DNA of 64,000 bases, from NCBI GenBank assembly GCA_019637335.1, contig JAHBVV010000011.1, positions 124,001 through 188,000 of the forward strand. The letters are read 5' to 3'. Source of the DNA: Candidatus Hydrogenedentota bacterium (GTDB taxonomy: Bacteria > Hydrogenedentota > Hydrogenedentia > Hydrogenedentales > JAEUWI01). Shown in pieces: positions 53,398 to 62,350 of this stretch. The position numbers and the translations under genes were made by a program. Positions within the stretch are counted from its first letter, which is position 1. Each line of letters begins with the position of its first letter. The notes under the pieces were generated by a model. The model ran no database searches. It was not told the DNA's origin and saw only the letters and a program-made list of their open reading frames with translations.

Positions 53398-54752
53398 CAG
53401 TTGCCCTTCGAAAGGAGCGGGCGGTTATGCGGGATCTCGGCCCCAAAATCGCCCAGGCTCGTCCAGTACAGGCGCCGGTTCAAGTCCACCTCCGCCACCG
53501 CGATCGTGCCCCATTCCTTCGCCTGGGCGATCACGTCGCCCTCGCGGTCGTAAACGCCGGTAATCATCCAGTTGCTTGAGACATCGGAGTAGGAACTGCT
53601 CACCACGTATACATGGTTCTCGCAGGCGCGCGCCGCCGCCAGCAGCGGGTTGCAGCCCGCCACCGGAAACGCGATTACTTCCGCGCCGTTGTTCGCAAGC
53701 TGCCGCGCCACCTCCGGAAAAAAGCCGTCGTAGCAAATCATCATCCCCACCTTCCCGAAGCTTGTCTCGAACACCGGGTATTCGTCGCCCGGCACGATCC
53801 CCATGTCGATCTCCGTGCGCGGCAACGTCACCTTCCGGTACTTGCCGATCACCTCGCCCCGCGGGTTAATCAGCACGGACACATTGTAAATCAGGTGCTC
53901 CTCGCGCTCCACCAGCCCAACCACCAGGTAAAGGCCGTGCTCCTTCGCCAGACCGCCGAAATACTCGGTCGAAGGCCCGGGAATGGGCTCGCCCACGTCA
54001 AAATAGCTCAGCCCGTTGCCCATGCACGTCAGGGTTTCGGGAAGCACCATCAACGTGGCCTGCTGCTTCGCGGCCTCGGCGATGAACGGGGCAAACTGCC
54101 TGCAGTTGTCCATCGCGGTCTTCCCGCCGCGCGGCACGTGGTGCACCGTCGCCAGCCGGACAATTCGCGGCTCGGGCGGGCCGCTTTTCTCGAAGGAAAC
54201 CCCGCCCCATTCCGCGCGGGCATTGGCGGCCCAGCGAAAGTGGAGCTCCACGATGGCCCTGGTCGCGCCAGGCGGCGCCTGGAGCACATCGCTCACTTCG
54301 GTCCAGCCCCCGGCGTCGGTGTCGCGGTCCAGGGGATATTCAGCCTCCGCCACGGGCGGCATATCGCCCGCGTAGGACTTGGCGCCCTTGAAGGCGTGGC
54401 GCACGGCCTGATCCTGGTCATTGCGCCAGAAAATGCGGGCCAGCGCCGAACGACGCGGCGATTCCACGTTGGTGAGCTTGCGCAGCGCGTGAAACCGGTA
54501 ATGCTGGCCGCCTTCCACCGCGAAAGTCTTCACCCAGCGCCCGTCGAGCCCCTCGCGGGCATCGGTCTCAATGATGAATGCCCCCTGGCCATCGGGGCCG
54601 CCCGCGGGATCATACGCGAACGCTGGACGCGTCCCCTCCCGCACATCCGCCGGCGCCCAGCCCGCCGGCGTGGCCGAAGCATCCGCGTTCGCGGCGGAGG
54701 CCGACAGAAGTCCAGCCACACACAGCAAAAGCAGGAAACATCTACGAATCAT
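53397..54752 (-). CDS. Exported carbon-nitrogen hydrolase (nitrilase superfamily) with N-terminal beta-sandwich
   Basis: The 451-aa protein starts at ATG 54752, eight bases after GAGG, with signal [20 protein letters not shown]. Residues ~30-185 form a beta-sandwich like a carbohydrate-binding module ([36 protein letters not shown]). The nitrilase fold has the complete triad E239 (MVLPETLTC), K307 ([10 protein letters not shown]) and C340 ([11 protein letters not shown]). Most nitrilase-family enzymes are cytoplasmic; export plus a sugar-binding-like domain suggests action on an amide group of an extracellular glycan or glycopeptide. First gene of the run ending in the Tat-DegT gene. Confidence 0.85.
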   Translation of the reverse strand: MIRRCFLLLLCVAGLLSASAANADASATPAGWAPADVREGTRPAFAYDPAGGPDGQGAFIIETDAREGLDGRWVKTFAVEGGQHYRFHALRKLTNVESPRRSALARIFWRNDQDQAVRHAFKGAKSYAGDMPPVAEAEYPLDRDTDAGGWTEVSDVLQAPPGATRAIVELHFRWAANARAEWGGVSFEKSGPPEPRIVRLATVHHVPRGGKTAMDNCRQFAPFIAEAAKQQATLMVLPETLTCMGNGLSYFDVGEPIPGPSTEYFGGLAKEHGLYLVVGLVEREEHLIYNVSVLINPRGEVIGKYRKVTLPRTEIDMGIVPGDEYPVFETSFGKVGMMICYDGFFPEVARQLANNGAEVIAFPVAGCNPLLAAARACENHVYVVSSSYSDVSSNWMITGVYDREGDVIAQAKEWGTIAVAEVDLNRRLYWTSLGDFGAEIPHNRPLLSKGN

Positions 54753-55397
54753 GGGTCTTACCTCAATTCCAGAACGCAACGCCACTATACACACAGCGCG
54801 GCGGGCTCGCAACCAGCACGCGGCCAGGGCAATCGCATTTAAACTTCCAACTCGAACCGAGCGCCACATGAACCACCTTCAATGTTGATAAGGGCGCGTG
54901 TTGGAGCGCTGGCATTTCGCCTACGGCGAATCTCTGACCTTGCCGGCACAGATGCCGGCGCTCCGAAACGCTCACTATCGTCGATTCAAGGTTCCAAATC
55001 GACTTAAGTTTACGCCCATATACCGGGATCGAGATTAAATGCGATTGCCCTGAGCACCCGGCCTTTTCGGAGGCCACCCGGCCAATCCCGTCAACCGTCC
55101 TGTATCCAAAACCACCCCACACATTCAACGCCCGCCAACGTGGCTTAGCCTTCCAGGCTGAGGCAACGCAAGCGCCGCCTTCGAAGGGCCCATGGAAGTC
55201 AGGAATCGCACCCTCGGAATCCCACCTCGAACCCATCATTTCTTCATTCGTGTCCATTCGCGTCCATTCGCGGTTCAAATTCACTTCTCCGGCGCACCAC
55301 GCATTTCCCTCCAGGCGCACGGAATGCTACCATCAGAATTCCCGCGCCACCGACGATTTAATGCTCCGCGGACGCGCTTCGACACAAGGAACTCCCC
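54753..55397. repeat. Spacer with large stem-loop and dispersed repeat E (copy 2)
   Basis: No gene. A long stem-loop at 54903-54964 pairs GGAGCGCTGGCAT with ATGCCGGCGCTCC (12 of 13 bp) and holds an inner hairpin TTCGCC-TAC-GGCGAA. The 36-bp repeat E (55134-55169) is identical to 46043-46078. At 55243-55276 there is TCGTGTCCATTCGCGTCCA-type 9-bp iteration. Confidence 0.65.
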
Positions 55398-58259
55398 ATG
55401 CCGCCTTTCCACCGGGCCACCCGTTTCACGTTCTCCGCCGCCATCGTCCTCGCCGCCCACGCCTTCGCACAGTACCCCGATCCCCCGGTCAGCCCGGGAC
55501 CCGAGGAATGGGCCTTCGTCGATCACCTCGCCGCGCCGGTCCAGTGGCGCTTTCACTGGACGCGCGAGACACCCGGACCGGGCGAAGTCGCATTGCGCGG
55601 CGGCGTACAGGTGGACGCCCGCTTCCCCGATCCCGAAGGCCTCCTGCAAACCGCCTATGACGATCTCAACACATTCCTGGCGGCCGCGAACATTCCCAGC
55701 GCCGGCGCGTACCGGATCATAACGGAGCAGGCCCCCACGAAAACCTTCGAGGCCTTCCGGATCGACGTGGGGGAGAGCGAATGCCGCATTCATGCGAACG
55801 ATACCGAGGGGATCCGCCGCGCCATCTATTTTCTGGAGGATGAACTCCAGCGCGCGGAAGGTCCCTTCCTGCGAAGCGGCGTAATAGAACGTTCCCCCTT
55901 CGTCCGAAGCCGGATCTCGCGCTGTTTCTTCGGTCCGATCAAGCGCCCGCCCAAAAACAAGGACGAATTGATGGACGAGGTCGACTACTACCCGGGCGAC
56001 TACCTGAACAAGCTCGCGCACGACGGCGTAAACGGGCTCTGGCTCACCATCGAGTTCAAGGACATCGTCCAGACGTCCCTGACGCCGGTCGTGGACCCGA
56101 ATCGCGAAAGGCGCCTCGCGAAACTCCGCGAAACCGTCGCCAAATGCCGGCGATACGGGATCAATGTCTTCGTTTTCTGCATCGAACCGCGCGTGATGGA
56201 CCCGGATCATCCCCTGCTCGTGGCGCATCCGGAAATCGGCAGCAAGACCCGCGGCACCGGGCAGCTCTTCTGCCCCTTCTCGGAACCGGCCCAGCGCTAT
56301 CTGTATGAAGCCGTGAACGACCTCTTCACCCAGGTTCCCGATCTCGGCGGCCTGATCAACATCAGCTTCGGCGAGCGCTCCACCACCTGCCTTAGCGGCG
56401 CGGACGAGGAGTGGAACCTCACCTGCCCGATCTGTGCGGAGAAACAGCCGGGCGAGATCCTCCACGCCTCCCTCTCCGCCATGGAGCGGGGGATGCACGA
56501 CGCCGCCCCCGAGGCGAAGTTCATCTCGTGGCTCTATGTCCCCGAAAACGGCACCGGCCCGCAGCGCGACCTGACGCCGCTGCGCGGGATCGCCGCGCAT
56601 ACCCCGCCGGGCGTCATCTGCCAGATCAATTTCGAATCCGGCGGCGTGCGCGATCAACTCGGCAAGCCGCGCCACGCCGGCGACTACTGGCTCTCCTACA
56701 TCGGCCCGAGCGACGTCTATCTGGACGTGGCGGCCGGCGTGGGGGAGAGCCCGGGCGAACTGGGCGCCAAGCTCCAGGCCTGCAATTCCTTTGAGGCCTC
56801 CACCATCCCCTATGTACCCGTGCCCGGCAACCTCTACCGGAAATACGCCGCCATGCGCGATCTCGGCGTCACTTCCGTGATGCAGTGCTGGTACATCGGC
56901 AGCCTTCCCTCCGTCATGAACCGCGCCGCCGCCAGCGCTTTGCCCTTCATGCCGCCGGGCCAGTCCGAAGCGGACTTCCTGCGCGATCTCGCGCGGCGTG
57001 ACTGGGGCGCGCAACACGCCCCGGATGTCGTGCGCGCCTGGAACCACTTCTCGGAGGCCTACAGCCACTACCCGCTCACCAACGCCTTCCAGTACTACGG
57101 CCCCATGCACGACGGCATCGCCTGGCCGCTTCACCTGAAACCCGCGCACCTGAACCTCTCGCCTGTGTGGAAACTGGAATACCCGCCCAGCGGCGATCGC
57201 ATCGGCGAGTGCTTCTCCGGCTCGCACACGCTGGAGGAGATGCTGGAGCTCTGCAAACGCCTCTCCGACGGCTGGCGGCGGGGCCTGGAAATCCTGCGCG
57301 CGCTTGCGCCCGAATTCGCCGGCGATCCCAACCGCCTGCTGGACATCACCAACGCCGAAGCCCTCGACATCCATTTTCGGACCGGCTTCAACATCCTGCG
57401 CTTCTACGACACGCGTGAGCGGCTGCTCTACGGCGATCCGGCGGACGCGCCGGCGCGCCTCGCCGAACTCCGCGCCATTGTCGAGGAGGAAATCGAAAAC
57501 ACGCGAAAAATGGCCGCGCTGTGTGCAGAGAATCCGTTTCTCGGCTTCCAGGCCGAAGCCGAGGGGTACAAGTACTTCCCCGAACGCCTCCGCTGGCGCG
57601 AGGCCCAGCTCCTATCCATCCTCGCCACGGAATTCGAAGAGGCGGCCCGGGCCATCGCAACGGGCGCTCACCCCTTCCGGGAAGCGGCCGGCCTCGCGGA
57701 CACCGGGCTCCGTTACGTCGCCGAGGAGGCCGAGTCCTGGTCCGGCGAAACCTGGCGCACGGCGGACGCCTGGGCGAAGGTGGAGAACGTGGCGCACGGA
57801 CCGCACGAGCCCGCGTGGTCCTGGAAGGCCACCCACGACGCAACCGCCCTCTACATGGCCGTCCAGGCCGAATCCGTCCCCGACTGGCGGCCCGTCACCG
57901 CCGTGGTTCACGTCGAACCCACGCACATCCACCCCCGCCGGACCTTCCGCGCCGACCCCCACGGCAAGCGCGATCTCCGCACCGTCTGGCTCGGCCCCGA
58001 TTCCGATTGGGAGGCCGCCTGCGAGATCATCGAAAGCGCGCAGCACTTCCGCTTCCGCATTCCCATGGAAGCGTTCGAAGGCGAGGCCAGCATCGATCGC
58101 CCCATGCGCATCAATGTCGAAGTAACCTTCCTCTCCGCCGACCAGAAGCAGCAAATGATCCGCACCTGGGCTCCACCCGCCGAACCCAGGCTCCTCCACC
58201 GCCTCGGCTACGGCAACGCCAACCCCGCGGAGATGGGCTGGCTGCTGAGGGACGAGTGA
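55398..58259 (+). CDS. Large exported glycosidase-like protein (hexosaminidase/alpha-glucuronidase N-domain, barrel, CBM9-like end)
   Basis: The 953-aa protein starts at ATG 55398 (AAGGA seven bases upstream), with signal ATRFTFSAAIVLAAHAFAQ. Residues ~30-150 fit the small alpha/beta domain that precedes the barrel in GH20/GH67-type enzymes: AFRIDVGESECRIHANDTEG then IRRAIYFLEDEL. The barrel region (~155-600) includes DGVNGLWLTIEF, GINVFVFCIEPR and LGGLINISFGE. A helical region follows, and the last ~190 residues (TWRTADAWAKVE, TALYMAVQAES, FRFRIPMEAFEGE) resemble CBM9/DOMON-type sugar-binding domains. Catalytic residues were not assigned: the DE pair of GH20 is not evident, but LINISFGE and FISWLY place acidic residues in strand ends. 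The substrate is unknown. Confidence 0.7.
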   Translation: MPPFHRATRFTFSAAIVLAAHAFAQYPDPPVSPGPEEWAFVDHLAAPVQWRFHWTRETPGPGEVALRGGVQVDARFPDPEGLLQTAYDDLNTFLAAANIPSAGAYRIITEQAPTKTFEAFRIDVGESECRIHANDTEGIRRAIYFLEDELQRAEGPFLRSGVIERSPFVRSRISRCFFGPIKRPPKNKDELMDEVDYYPGDYLNKLAHDGVNGLWLTIEFKDIVQTSLTPVVDPNRERRLAKLRETVAKCRRYGINVFVFCIEPRVMDPDHPLLVAHPEIGSKTRGTGQLFCPFSEPAQRYLYEAVNDLFTQVPDLGGLINISFGERSTTCLSGADEEWNLTCPICAEKQPGEILHASLSAMERGMHDAAPEAKFISWLYVPENGTGPQRDLTPLRGIAAHTPPGVICQINFESGGVRDQLGKPRHAGDYWLSYIGPSDVYLDVAAGVGESPGELGAKLQACNSFEASTIPYVPVPGNLYRKYAAMRDLGVTSVMQCWYIGSLPSVMNRAAASALPFMPPGQSEADFLRDLARRDWGAQHAPDVVRAWNHFSEAYSHYPLTNAFQYYGPMHDGIAWPLHLKPAHLNLSPVWKLEYPPSGDRIGECFSGSHTLEEMLELCKRLSDGWRRGLEILRALAPEFAGDPNRLLDITNAEALDIHFRTGFNILRFYDTRERLLYGDPADAPARLAELRAIVEEEIENTRKMAALCAENPFLGFQAEAEGYKYFPERLRWREAQLLSILATEFEEAARAIATGAHPFREAAGLADTGLRYVAEEAESWSGETWRTADAWAKVENVAHGPHEPAWSWKATHDATALYMAVQAESVPDWRPVTAVVHVEPTHIHPRRTFRADPHGKRDLRTVWLGPDSDWEAACEIIESAQHFRFRIPMEAFEGEASIDRPMRINVEVTFLSADQKQQMIRTWAPPAEPRLLHRLGYGNANPAEMGWLLRDE

Positions 58260-58302
58260 GGCCCAAGCCGCAAGCCGTCAAACCCGTCCATCCGCCGCAG
58301 CG

Positions 58303-58416
58303 AATCCACCCTGTCCACTTCGTCCACCCTGTCCACTTCGTCCACCCTGTCCACTTCGTCCACTCCGTCCACTTCGTCCACTCTGTCCACTTCGTCCACT
58401 CTGTCCACTTCGTCCA
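58303..58416. repeat. 9-bp tandem repeat with 18-bp super-period
   Basis: About twelve units alternate GTCCACTTC with GTCCACCCT, GTCCACTCT or GTCCACTCC. Both edges carry a related GCCGC-GCGAATCCA sequence (58294 and 58431 regions). It occupies the space after the large glycosidase gene. Confidence 0.88.
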
Positions 58417-58564
58417 TTCGCCGCGGCGAATCCATTTCGTCCCCGCCGCGCCTACTGAATCACACTCATTACCACGGTCCTCCGTGGTAACACCTACCGC
58501 GCCACTCCTGCGGCGCAATCTGCCGGAATTCGATCGGGCGCCCTCACCCTCCAAAAATCTCCTC

Positions 58565-58603
58565 TTGACATCTCGCGCAAATTGTATCAGTATAAGGGTA
58601 CAA
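58565..58603 (+). promoter_or_regulatory. Promoter and candidate operator of the gntR-ABC operon
   Basis: TTGACA at 58565-58570 is followed by TATAAG at 58591-58596; the 20-bp spacing is longer than ideal. An inverted repeat TTGTA-N12-TACAA (58582-58603) covers the -10. YtrA-type GntR repressors commonly bind such symmetric sites at their own promoters, so autorepression is expected. Confidence 0.55.
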
Positions 58604-58621
58604 AGTAACACGGCGAGACCC

Positions 58622-59026
58622 ATGTACTTCCAGATTTCACTCAAAGACGGCGTGCCCATCTACCGCCAGATTGTCAACCAGGTGAAGTATATGGTCGCCT
58701 CCGGCCAGCTGACGCCCGGCGCGGAACTGCCCCCCATCCGCACCCTCGCGGAACAACTCCTGGTCACCCCCAATACCATCGTCAAGGCCTACGGCCAGCT
58801 CGAAACCGAGGGAGTCGTCTATAAGCGGCGCGGCGCCGGCACCTACATCGCCGAGAACGGCTCCCCCCTCAAGATGGCCGAGCAGCGGCGCATCCTGGCG
58901 GAGCGCGCGGACACCCTCCTCTCGGAGGCGCGCCAGATGGGCTACAACCTCAATGAGGTGTTGAGAATAATCCATGATCGGGCCACGGCGCTCGAAAAAC
59001 AACCCGGCGGAAATCGGAAAGGGTAG
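58622..59026 (+). CDS. GntR-family (YtrA subfamily) transcriptional regulator
   Basis: The 134-aa protein starts at ATG 58622. Its winged helix is typical GntR: PIYRQIVNQVKYMVASGQLT, PGAELPPIRTLAEQL, VTPNTIVKAYGQLETEGVVY and RRGAGTYI. The short C-terminal helical tail with no ligand domain defines the YtrA type, which controls adjacent ABC transporter genes. The ATPase gene begins 7 bp later. The operator candidate is at 58582-58603. Confidence 0.9.
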   Translation: MYFQISLKDGVPIYRQIVNQVKYMVASGQLTPGAELPPIRTLAEQLLVTPNTIVKAYGQLETEGVVYKRRGAGTYIAENGSPLKMAEQRRILAERADTLLSEARQMGYNLNEVLRIIHDRATALEKQPGGNRKG

Positions 59027-59033
59027 GGACGCA

Positions 59034-59939
59034 ATGGAGACGAACGTGGTGGAAATTCAAGGGGTCACCCGGGCTTTCGGCGGCCTCAAAGCCCTGGATA
59101 ACATCGATTTCACGGTGCAGCCGGGCTGTGTGCACGGTCTGGTGGGCGCAAACGGCGCGGGAAAGACCACGCTCATCAAGCACATCCTCGGCCTGCTCAA
59201 GGCGAAGAACGGGAGCGTCCGCGTGTTCGGGCTCGACCCGGTGCGCAACCCCGTGGAGGTCCTCGTGCGCATTGGTTATCTCTCCGAGGAGCGCGATCTG
59301 CCGGAGTGGATGCGCATCCACGAGCTCATGCGCTACACCCAGGCCTACCATCCCAAATGGGACATGGACTACGCCGACGCGCTCATCAGAACCTTCGAAC
59401 TCGACCCGCGCCAGAAAATCAAGACGCTCTCCCGCGGGCAGCGCGCGCAGACGGGACTCATCGCCGCCGTCGCGCACCGGCCCGACCTGCTGCTCCTCGA
59501 CGAGCCCTCCTCCGGCCTAGACGCCGTGGTGCGGAAGGACATACTGAAAGAGGTCGTCCGCGCCGTGGCCGACGAAGGGCGCACCGCCCTGTTCTCGTCC
59601 CACCTGCTCGACGAGGTCGAGCGCATGTCCGACGTGGTGACCATGATCCACAAGGGCAAGATCGTGCTCCACGGCGAGTTGGACGCCATCAAGGAGGCCC
59701 ACTGGCGTCTGAGCATTCGATTTCCCGAAGCGCCGACATCGCGACCGGAGATTCCCGGCGTGCTGTCGCTCGATGGCATTGGCCGCGATTACCAGGCGGT
59801 GTGCGACGGCGGGCTGGACGAGGCGAAGGCGGCACTGCACGCGTTGGGCGCGGAAATCACCGAAGCGCGGAATGCCTCGCTGGAAGAGATTTTCGTAGCG
59901 CGCGTGGGTCGCGGGGCGCTGGCTCGCGAAGAGGGATGA
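59034..59939 (+). CDS. ABC transporter ATP-binding protein
   Basis: The 301-aa protein starts at ATG 59034. Walker A is GANGAGKTT (38-46), the signature is LSRGQRAQ (LSGGQ with Arg), Walker B LLLLDEPSSGLDA, and the H-loop SSHLLDE. A ~90-residue C-terminal extension (LSIRFPEAPTSRPEIPGVLS) is common in YtrB/drug-efflux ATPases of this type. It is cotranscribed with gntR and the permease and is likely an exporter induced by envelope-active compounds. Confidence 0.92.
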   Translation: METNVVEIQGVTRAFGGLKALDNIDFTVQPGCVHGLVGANGAGKTTLIKHILGLLKAKNGSVRVFGLDPVRNPVEVLVRIGYLSEERDLPEWMRIHELMRYTQAYHPKWDMDYADALIRTFELDPRQKIKTLSRGQRAQTGLIAAVAHRPDLLLLDEPSSGLDAVVRKDILKEVVRAVADEGRTALFSSHLLDEVERMSDVVTMIHKGKIVLHGELDAIKEAHWRLSIRFPEAPTSRPEIPGVLSLDGIGRDYQAVCDGGLDEAKAALHALGAEITEARNASLEEIFVARVGRGALAREEG

Positions 59940-59943
59940 TGTG

Positions 59944-61602
59944 ATGACGTGGACGATACTCAAAGCCCAACTATGGGAGCTCTGTCGGCTGACGTGGCTG
60001 GAGTTCCCCGTGCGCGTCTTCATTCCACTGGCCATGATGTGGGCCTTTACACTGATCCTGGGCAGTGCCGGCATCTTCATAGCGAATTTCGTCTTTGAAA
60101 TCGCGCTTTTGTCGTCGCTCGTCTCCGTGCTTTGGGTAAACGCCTTTCGCCAGCAAGGCGGGAAGGGGTTTCCCTTTGCCCTTTGGTTCTCGCGTCCCGT
60201 GTCCGCCATCTGGCTTGTATCGGTGCCTCTTGCCTGGCTGGTTCTCGCCAACGCCCTGGTGTATCTCGCGATTGCAATCGGGATGGGCGTCCTGTTCGAT
60301 ATCCAATTTCCCGGACTGCCGTTCCTGCCGGTGGTGGTGACCGCTACGCTTGGTATCGCGTTGATCAGTTGGGGGGGCAGGGGCCTGCCGGAGCGGGCAA
60401 TTGCGGCAGCGGGCTTCGGCGGTGTCGGCCTGTGGTGGCTTGTTCCGCGCATCGCCTCGGTGGAGATACTGTCCGTGGTGGAGCCGGAGCGATTGGTGGA
60501 CAACCTGAGCCTTAGCCCCGCGGAATACGGGGTACTCGGGCTTGTTGCAACGGTCTGTCCCATACTTATTCTGTTACTTGTCCGGCAACAACGAATTGGT
60601 GTGGCCGGAGGCCTGTTGGAGGATACCGGTGTTTCAGGGGCGGTTGACCGGCCAATGTCGAGCGGCGTACGCGCCTTTCGCTCGCCCGAGGACGCCCAAT
60701 CCTGGTTCGAGTACCGGCGCACTGCCCGGCGCTCTCTGTTCGTGCTTGCCGTGGGCCTCGGTGTAATGGTGTTATCCGCACTCTCAATTTTAACGGGCGG
60801 ACTGATGTTGCCGGTGGTCGTGATATGGTCAACCTCGCTGTGCCTCACCCCCCTCGCGCTGTTGTTTTGCACGGTAGAAGCGGTCCTGGGTGTGCGGTAC
60901 CGGGGTCACGTCGCGCGGCTCTCAGTCTTTGACGCGACGCAGCCTGTCGCCATACGCGATGCCGTGCGATTGAAGTTGGGTGTCATCGTCCGGGTCATGC
61001 TGGGGAGCTGCGCGGTGCTTATGCTTGGAGCAGTCTGCTGCGTCGTCGTACTCATGGAAGACGGGGACGGCATAGGGCCGTTGATTGCAGAGATAGAGGA
61101 CGCGAACGGCCTGCTGGTCGCCTTGTGGTCTATATGTGCCCTCATCCTGGTCCTTCCCGTCGTGGCAATGGCGGCCCTGCTCACCATGAGCCTTGGCTAC
61201 GGCGGCGATTATCTCCGGGAGAAGCAGGGACCCGTCCTGGTGTTCCTGTTGGTCCTGATTGCACCCATGAAGACCCACATGGTTGAGAACCTTACCGGCT
61301 GGAATCTTCAGGTGTTGAGCGTGCTGTGCCTGTATGCCGCGGGGCTTTCGCTGGTCGGCGTCACGATGCTCAGCGTTCGTCGCGCCGAACGCGCGGGCCA
61401 CTGCGGTCCGTGGCAACTGATCGGCATCGCGGTCGGCTGGGCTCTTTTGCTCGCCTTCGTGTTCCGGCTCGCTATCATGTCTGGCGTCGAAATTCCACAA
61501 CTGCCGTTGCCGTGGCTTGTTTTTCTTGCAGGGCTGCTCTGCATCCCCATCGCCAGCGTGGCGCTGGCGCCGTTGTCGCTGGCGGCGGCGCGGCATCAAT
61601 GA
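59944..61602 (+). CDS. ABC transporter permease
   Basis: The 552-aa polytopic protein has about twelve hydrophobic helices in two sets, separated by a soluble stretch around residues 225-265 (VSGAVDRPMSSGVRAFRSPE). I take ATG 59944, nine bases after GAAGAGGG; GTG 59941 is an alternative. There is no recognisable ligand-binding domain. It follows the ATPase by 4 bp and completes the YtrA-type module; the substrate is unknown. Confidence 0.8.
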   Translation: MTWTILKAQLWELCRLTWLEFPVRVFIPLAMMWAFTLILGSAGIFIANFVFEIALLSSLVSVLWVNAFRQQGGKGFPFALWFSRPVSAIWLVSVPLAWLVLANALVYLAIAIGMGVLFDIQFPGLPFLPVVVTATLGIALISWGGRGLPERAIAAAGFGGVGLWWLVPRIASVEILSVVEPERLVDNLSLSPAEYGVLGLVATVCPILILLLVRQQRIGVAGGLLEDTGVSGAVDRPMSSGVRAFRSPEDAQSWFEYRRTARRSLFVLAVGLGVMVLSALSILTGGLMLPVVVIWSTSLCLTPLALLFCTVEAVLGVRYRGHVARLSVFDATQPVAIRDAVRLKLGVIVRVMLGSCAVLMLGAVCCVVVLMEDGDGIGPLIAEIEDANGLLVALWSICALILVLPVVAMAALLTMSLGYGGDYLREKQGPVLVFLLVLIAPMKTHMVENLTGWNLQVLSVLCLYAAGLSLVGVTMLSVRRAERAGHCGPWQLIGIAVGWALLLAFVFRLAIMSGVEIPQLPLPWLVFLAGLLCIPIASVALAPLSLAAARHQ

Positions 61603-61670
61603 GAACCTGACCGACAGGTGACCAGCGCACGGGTCTGCTGCTCTTAAATTTCAAAGGGAGCTACGGGTGC

Positions 61671-61712
61671 CACGTTCAAGGTCCGCGGCTCCGCCGCGAA
61701 GGCTTGAGCGTG
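61671..61712. other. Nested stem-loop after the ABC operon
   Basis: An inner stem CGCGGC-TCC-GCCGCG sits within an outer arm CACGTTCAAG / CTTGAGCGTG (9 of 10 bp). It lies about 70 bp past the permease stop; no T-run, so possibly a repeat element as well as a transcript end. Confidence 0.5.
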
Positions 61713-61810
61713 CGAGACTCCAGAAGAGCGCCAACAGTCAGGAGCAGTATTTCATCCTTAACGGGTGACGCAGCGCGTCATGAAAGGCTGTACCATAACT
61801 CCCGCCGCGA

Positions 61811-62293
61811 CTACTGAATCTGGTCCGACTTCATCCGGTTGCACCGCTCGCACAGCAGCTGTAGATTCCGCACCGTATTCGCACCGCCCTTCGACACCGG
61901 GATGATGTGGTCAAACTCCAGCAGCTCCCGCGACCCGCATTCCACGCAGGCGCCACCGTCGCGACGCCAGACCTCGCGCTTCACCTGCGCCGGAATCGGC
62001 TCGCGGCGCGGGGCGGCGTCCGGCGCCGGGGCGTCCGCGCCGTCCTCGCGCTCCGCGAAAAACGCGTCGAAGCGCTCCGCCGCAATCTTGTTCTCCAGCT
62101 TCTTGTTGCATCGCGGGCACAGCGTGGCCCACTGCCCGTCGATCTCCCAGCGGTACTTCTCCTCCTCCGGCGCGAAGGCGAACTCGCAAATGTCGCAGTG
62201 CGTCTTTACGAAGGCCCCGCGAAGCGCGCGCCACGCCCGGACCAGCAGGTACAGCAGAAACAGCGCAATGGGGATATACACATACCAGGACAC
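61811..62293 (-). CDS. Membrane-anchored HNH endonuclease-like protein with zinc ribbon
   Basis: The 160-aa protein starts at GTG 62293. Residues 4-21 form a transmembrane helix (YVYIPIALFLLYLLVRAW), then a zinc-ribbon-like pair H32-C33-x2-C36 and C59-x2-C62. A charged linker leads to an HNH domain: REVWRRDGGACVECGSREL, LEFDHIIPVSKGG, NTVRNLQLLCERCNRMKS, with all HNH residues present. HNH proteins of this McrA-like type are usually soluble; membrane tethering is odd. No methylase or defence partner is nearby. Target unknown. Confidence 0.82.
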   Translation of the reverse strand: MSWYVYIPIALFLLYLLVRAWRALRGAFVKTHCDICEFAFAPEEEKYRWEIDGQWATLCPRCNKKLENKIAAERFDAFFAEREDGADAPAPDAAPRREPIPAQVKREVWRRDGGACVECGSRELLEFDHIIPVSKGGANTVRNLQLLCERCNRMKSDQIQ

Positions 62294-62350
62294 GGCGCGT
62301 CAGGCCCCAGGTCCGCGGCGGATAGAAATCATTCGCAACATTCGCCCCCG

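Noticed and set aside
57521-58621. Upstream extension of the GntR frame
   Set aside because: The frame is open but runs antisense-like through the glycosidase gene and tandem repeats; promoter and conserved start lie at 58565 and 58622.
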